Assembly (NCBI GenBank): GCA_937146765.1
Contig: CAKZRP010000038.1
Coordinates: 29,879 to 93,878 of the forward strand
Length of the DNA: 64,000 bases
Direction: 5' to 3'
DNA from: an uncultured Paracoccaceae bacterium
GTDB lineage: Bacteria; Pseudomonadota; Alphaproteobacteria; Rhodobacterales; Rhodobacteraceae
Shown here: positions 59,870-64,000 of the stretch, in pieces
Numbering within the stretch: position 1 is the stretch's first letter
Layout of the letters: each line of letters begins with the position of its first letter
Program-made: the position numbers and the translations under genes
Notes under the pieces: model-generated
Database searches by the model: none
What the model was told of the DNA's origin: nothing
Seen by the model: only the letters and a program-made list of their open reading frames with translations

Positions 59870-61767
59870 GTGACGACTTATTCTGTTACGGGATTTTCCA
59901 TTACAAATGCCGGCGACGGCGTTGCGGATTCCGTTTCTGCCAACACCATCATGCACGTCTATGTGCCTGAAGGCGCAGCGGGAAGCTTCAACTATTCCAT
60001 TGACGATTATCCCTATGTGGATTTCGACATGGCGGCGGAAATCAACCTGTCGGTCAATTATTACCCCTATCCCGAGTATTCCGAGCCGGCGATACTCACC
60101 TTCACCTGGAGCGAAAACGGCAGCCTGCGCTCCTCGGTGGTGCTGATCGTCGACGAATACGCGCCGGATGCCAATGGCGACTACTGGTCGCATCTGTTTA
60201 CGCTCTCCGGCGACCCGCTGCCCAATGTCACCACCCCGGCGGGCTGGCAATCCTTCTACAACAGCGTCCTCAATGTCAGCAGCCCCGGCGGCGCCCTCGG
60301 CCCGGGCGCGAGATCGCCTTCTCCAGCCTGGCCACCTCGGTCAGCGAGAATGACGTCGTCAACAGCAGCAGCGCGGACGAGGCCTTTGCGACCGGCGGCG
60401 GCAATGACTACCTCTTCGGCAATGGCGGCGACGACACGCTCTCCGGCGGCGATGGCACGGACTGGCTCGGGCTCACCGCGCAGGACGGCACCCTGGACGG
60501 CGGCGCCGGTGAGGATGTGGCCGCCATCTACGATTTCGACAATGACATCCACATCACCTTCACCCCCGGATCCGACGGCAGCCTCTTCGATCTCGCCGGC
60601 CTCGTCGACCTGACGGATGCCGCCAGCCGACAATACAGCGTCACCGCCCGCAACATCGAATACATCGTGCTGGACACGCTGGGGGTGCTGCGCATCGACG
60701 GCAATGCCGGCGACAACCACATCCGGGTGACCGAGCTGCCCCAGTACCTGCTGTTCAACGGCGGCGGCGGCAATGACCAGATCGACCTGCACCGCACCTG
60801 GATCAATACCGATGGCAATTGGGTCAATGGCATCACCCTCGACAGCTTTCTGGAGAGCAACCGCCTCGCCGGCACCGCCGACAGCCTGCGGATCTACGAC
60901 GCGGAGGACAACAGCCTGCGTGCCACGCTGAACGATGTCGAATACATCCGCTTTTACGACCAGACCCTTTCGGTGGCAGAGCTGCTGGAGCAGGCGACAG
61001 AGGTCATCGCGGACCTCACCCGCACCGGCACGCAGGCGCAGGACATATTGCGCGGCGAGGCCGGCAATGACACGCTCAGCGGCGGCGCGGGGGATGACAC
61101 GCTCGACGGGCAGGATGGCGACGACAGGCTCGAGGGCGGCGACGGCAATGACAGCCTCTCCGGCGGCGACGGCGCCGATACGCTGATCGGCGGCGAGGGC
61201 AATGACAAGCTCTCCGGCGGCGAGAGCGCCTATGACCTGCGCGACATCCTCTACGGCGGGCTCGGCAATGACTCCCTCGACGGCGGCTATGGCAATGACG
61301 AGCTGCGCGGCGACGAGGGCGATGACTCCATCGAGGGCGGCTTTGGCGTCGACACGGTGATCGGCGGGGTCGGCGATGACGTGCTGACCGGCTCGGCCTG
61401 GTCCGACGAGGTCTTCGGCGGCGAGGGCGAGGATTTCATCAACGGCGGCTTTGGCAGTGACCGGGTCAATGGCGGCGATGATGGCGACCGTTTCTACCAC
61501 CTCGGCATTTTCGACCATGGCTCCGACTGGATCCAGGACTATGACGCCTCCGAGGGCGACGTGCTGGTCTTTGGCCAGGCCGGCGCAACCATCGACCAGT
61601 TCCAGGTCAATTTCACCGAGACCACCAATGCCGGCACGGCCGGGGTGGAGGAGGCCTTTGTGATCTACCGTCCCACCGGCCAGATCATGTGGGCGCTGGT
61701 GGATGGCGGTGCGCAGGACGAGATCATCCTGCGCCTCGGCGGCGTCGACCACGACCTGCTGGCCTGA
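59870..61767 (+). pseudogene. RTX protein gene with frameshift near 60310
   Basis: The start is set at a GTG at 59870 by comparison with its paralogue at 62043: AAGGATTTTTTG precedes it just as TAAGGATTATTACC precedes that ATG, and VTTYSVTG aligns with MTTYSMTG. The frame runs with an Ig-like N-terminal domain to SSPGGALGPG, then breaks. One base is missing near 60305-60310, after which the +1 frame continues EIAFSSLATSVSENDVVNS, matching DIALSSFFSSSSENDEA of the paralogue, through RTX repeats and the shared C-terminal module to the stop at 61767. It is either a true pseudogene or a sequencing error in a GC run (CCCGGGCGCGAG). If repaired, the product would be about 632 residues. Confidence 0.82.
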
Positions 61768-61837
61768 GCTCAGGCTCAGGCAAACGCCCCGGACACAGAT
61801 CGGGCCCATGCCAGGCACAGGTCACGCATGGGCCAAA

Positions 61838-61881
61838 CATGCGTCGGGCATGGGGCGGGCATGGGTCGGGCATGGGTCGGG
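61838..61881. repeat. 11-base tandem repeat (4 copies)
   Basis: Four copies of CATGGGTCGGG-like units (CATGCGTCGGG, CATGGGGCGGG, CATGGGTCGGG, CATGGGTCGGG) stand in tandem between the frameshifted RTX gene and the next one. The last two copies are identical. Not CRISPR-like: no spacers. Confidence 0.85.
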
Positions 61882-62042
61882 CGCAGAGGCAAAAGCTCCG
61901 CCCCCCTCTGCGAGGCATTAACCTTAAAGATTAAATATATTCAGAAATCATTGACCATTTGATCAGGGGTTCGTTAGCCTCTGTCCCGTGAAGGCCTGTT
62001 ACAGCACATGTTAACCATGTTGGTTGAGTAAGGATTATTACC

Positions 62043-64000
62043 ATGACAACCTATTCGATGACCGGGATCACGGTTAATTTGACCGATGACGAGGATCCCG
62101 TTGCCAATCTGATCGAGACCGGCACCGAGCTTTATCTCTTTGTCCCGGACGGATCCGCCGGAACCTTGAGCTATACCGCCGATACCGGGCTCGACGGCGA
62201 GCCGACGGCGAATATCGACGTCCCCGAGGATGCGCTGCTGCTGTTTGACGGCGGTGCCTATCCGGACAATACCGAGGAATTCATCCTCGAGGTGACCTGG
62301 GACGACAATGGCACCAGCCGCACCACCACCGTCTTTGGCTTTGACGAGCTTTATGCCACCGGCAACGGTGACGAATACGCCAACCGTTTCCATGTCTTCG
62401 TGATCTCCGGCGATGCCATCCCCAGCATCACCACCGCCGCCCAATGGGAGGCCTTCGAGGACAGCATCACCAGCATGGGCTATCCCGGCGGCAGCCTTGC
62501 CCCCGGCCAGGACATTGCCCTGTCCAGCTTCTTTTCCTCCTCCAGCGAGAATGACGAGGCCTTCGGCACCTCCGGCAATGACCTGATCGAGACCGGTGCC
62601 GGCAATGACAATATCTACGGCAATGGCGGCGACGACACCATCAACGGCGGCGACGACGAGGACTGGATGGTGATCGAGGCCCATGACGCCACGCTCGACG
62701 GCGGCGAGGGCGGCTCGGACTTCGACGATGCGGTGATCATCGATTACAGCAGCAACGGCGTGCTGGTCGATTTCGACGATGGCAGCGACGGCGGTGCGGT
62801 GCATATCTACGGGCGCAGCGATCTCGACGATGACGCCACCAATCTCTATACGGTCGAGGCGGTCAACCTCGAGCGGGTGGTGCTGGAAGTCACCGGCGAG
62901 GCGCTGATCGAGGGCAACTCCGGCGACAACCGCATCCGCTTCAACGAGCTGCTGGATGTCTTCACTTTCAACGGCGGTGCCGGCACCGACCGGGTCGACC
63001 TCTATCGCACCTGGGTCGAGGACGACAATGACGACCGCATCCGCGGCATCACCCTCGACTTCTTCCTGGAGAACACCCGCCTCGAAGGCTCCGCCAGCAG
63101 CCTCACCATCTATGACGCCGATGATGACAGCCTGATCGGCACCCTCAACGATGTGGAACAGCTGGCCTTCCTGGTCGGAGACAACGGGCGCGAGATCCTG
63201 ACCGTGGCGGAAGTGCTGGAGCAGGCCGGCGGCGGCGGTGGCGGCACCTCCACCTCGGCGGGCAATGACACCATCTCCGGCGGCACCGGCAATGATACGC
63301 TCGAGGGCGGCGGCGGCGATGATACGCTCGACGGCGGCGAAGGCGCCGACACGCTCGACGGCGGTCAGGGCAGCGACCGGCTCGATGGGGGCGCCGGCAA
63401 TGACAACATGTCCGGCGGCGACGGCGCCGATACGCTGATCGGCGGCGAGGGCGATGACACGCTTTCCGGCGGCGACAGCGAGAACGACGTGCGCGACGTG
63501 ATCTACGGCGGGCTCGGCAATGACTCCATTGACGGCGGCTATGGCAATGACGAGCTGCGCGGCGACGAGGGCGATGACTCCATCGAAGGCGGCTTTGGCG
63601 TCGACACGGTGATCGGCGGGGTCGGCAATGACGTGCTGACCGGCTCGGCCTGGTCCGACGAGGTCTTCGGCGGCGAGGGCGAGGATTTCATCAACGGCGG
63701 CTTTGGCAGTGACCGGGTCAATGGCGGCGATGATGGCGACCGTTTCTACCACCTCGGCATTTTCGACCATGGCTCCGACTGGATCCAGGACTATGACGCC
63801 TCCGAGGGCGACGTGCTGGTCTTTGGCCAGGCCGGCGCAACCATCGACCAGTTCCAGGTCAATTTCACCGAGACCACCAATGCCGGCGCGGCCGGGGTGG
63901 AGGAGGCCTTTGTGATCTACCGTCCCACCGGCCAGATCATGTGGGCGCTGGTGGATGGCGGTGCGCAGGACGAGATCATCCTGCGCCTCGGCGGCGTCGA
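62043..64000 (+). CDS. RTX exoprotein, C-terminus cut by window end
   Basis: This protein is open for about 652 codons, running off the window only a few residues before the expected end. It has an N-terminal domain starting MTTYSMTGITVNLTDDED with LYLFVPDGSAGTLSYTAD, ITTAAQWEAFEDSITSMG and PGQDIALSSFF. A region with FGTSGNDLIETGAGNDNIYG begins the RTX repeats. A unique mid-domain follows (VLVDFDDGSDGGAVHIYGR; LDVFTFNGGAGTDRVDLYRTWVEDD; LTVAEVLEQAGGGGGGTSTSAG), then dense RTX repeats and the shared C-terminal module. The ATG has TAAGGA 8 bases upstream. The domain order equals its frameshifted neighbour, so they are tandem paralogues, and the module is nearly identical in DNA. Confidence 0.9.
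   Translation, partial: MTTYSMTGITVNLTDDEDPVANLIETGTELYLFVPDGSAGTLSYTADTGLDGEPTANIDVPEDALLLFDGGAYPDNTEEFILEVTWDDNGTSRTTTVFGFDELYATGNGDEYANRFHVFVISGDAIPSITTAAQWEAFEDSITSMGYPGGSLAPGQDIALSSFFSSSSENDEAFGTSGNDLIETGAGNDNIYGNGGDDTINGGDDEDWMVIEAHDATLDGGEGGSDFDDAVIIDYSSNGVLVDFDDGSDGGAVHIYGRSDLDDDATNLYTVEAVNLERVVLEVTGEALIEGNSGDNRIRFNELLDVFTFNGGAGTDRVDLYRTWVEDDNDDRIRGITLDFFLENTRLEGSASSLTIYDADDDSLIGTLNDVEQLAFLVGDNGREILTVAEVLEQAGGGGGGTSTSAGNDTISGGTGNDTLEGGGGDDTLDGGEGADTLDGGQGSDRLDGGAGNDNMSGGDGADTLIGGEGDDTLSGGDSENDVRDVIYGGLGNDSIDGGYGNDELRGDEGDDSIEGGFGVDTVIGGVGNDVLTGSAWSDEVFGGEGEDFINGGFGSDRVNGGDDGDRFYHLGIFDHGSDWIQDYDASEGDVLVFGQAGATIDQFQVNFTETTNAGAAGVEEAFVIYRPTGQIMWALVDGGAQDEIILRLGGV

Noticed and set aside
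61838..61881. Possible CRISPR array
   Set aside because: Units are 11 bases and directly contiguous without spacers, so a simple tandem repeat.
61974..63770. 598-codon minus-strand frame opposite the last RTX gene
   Set aside because: Composed of AAV/IAA-type repeats that are the reverse of the RTX codons; not a gene.

Overview
The window looks like an alphaproteobacterial chromosome or megaplasmid segment, most likely Rhodobacteraceae (Roseobacter group). This is inferred from the high GC content, the codon use, serralysin-type M10 proteases with an MCxxC start, and the density of surface-polysaccharide genes with alphaproteobacterial-type members (ExoY-like, ExoF-like). No rRNA, tRNA, CRISPR array or transposase was seen.

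Layout. (1) About 1-16.4 kb, all on the minus strand: a tightly packed, often overlapping glycan gene set. It contains a Gfo/Idh/MocA oxidoreductase, a degenerate methyltransferase-like protein, a GmhA-like SIS isomerase, an inositol-monophosphatase-type phosphatase, an acylneuraminate-type cytidylyltransferase, a 2-hydroxyacid dehydrogenase, three proteins with MptE-like/DUF115 (GxGPS) modules, two of them fused to glycosyltransferases, an SMP-30 protein, a GT-B/capsule-type transferase and a truncated GSCFA protein. The last three genes (below about 5.88 kb) have visibly lower GC. (2) 16.4-29.8 kb: FAH-family enzyme, epimerase, sugar transferase, GT2, RgpF-WbsX fusion, sulfotransferase, an RTX exoprotein, then ugd, UDP-glucuronate epimerase and manC, which supply UDP-GlcA, UDP-GalA and GDP-mannose. 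(3) 29.8-31.05 kb: an AT-richer, nearly gene-free stretch. (4) 31-48 kb: M10 metalloprotease, ExoY-type priming transferase, Wzx flippase, Tat-exported beta-helix protein, a second sulfotransferase, Wzc/ExoP-like co-polymerase with a degenerate kinase, PF14907-type nucleotidyltransferase, GT4, a PQQ-sugar-dehydrogenase/RTX giant and an O-antigen ligase/polymerase. Together these form most of a Wzx/Wzy-type, probably sulfated, exopolysaccharide system. (5) 48.6-55.0 kb: a RiPP island that I read as a lasso-peptide cluster. It has an ABC exporter, three short precursors (two of them absent from a normal ORF list), a PqqD-like RRE protein (B1), a transglutaminase-like leader protease (B2), an asparagine-synthetase-like cyclase (C) and an HPr-kinase-like protein. 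All three precursors end in Phe-Ser-stop, the expected target of a lasso C-terminal serine kinase. (6) 55.3-64 kb: ExoF/Wza-like export protein, a small secreted protein, a second M10 protease, and two paralogous RTX proteins, one frameshifted and one cut by the window end. Their C-terminal modules are nearly identical.

The most interesting part is the lasso island. Precursor 1 is textbook (Thr at -2, Gly1, Asp9). Precursor 2 has an ambiguous 9- or 10-residue ring and a possible ring-tail disulfide. Precursor 3 keeps the leader and the C-terminal Ser but carries a Gly/Trp/His-rich core with no usable ring acceptor, so it may be a non-lasso product of the same enzymes.
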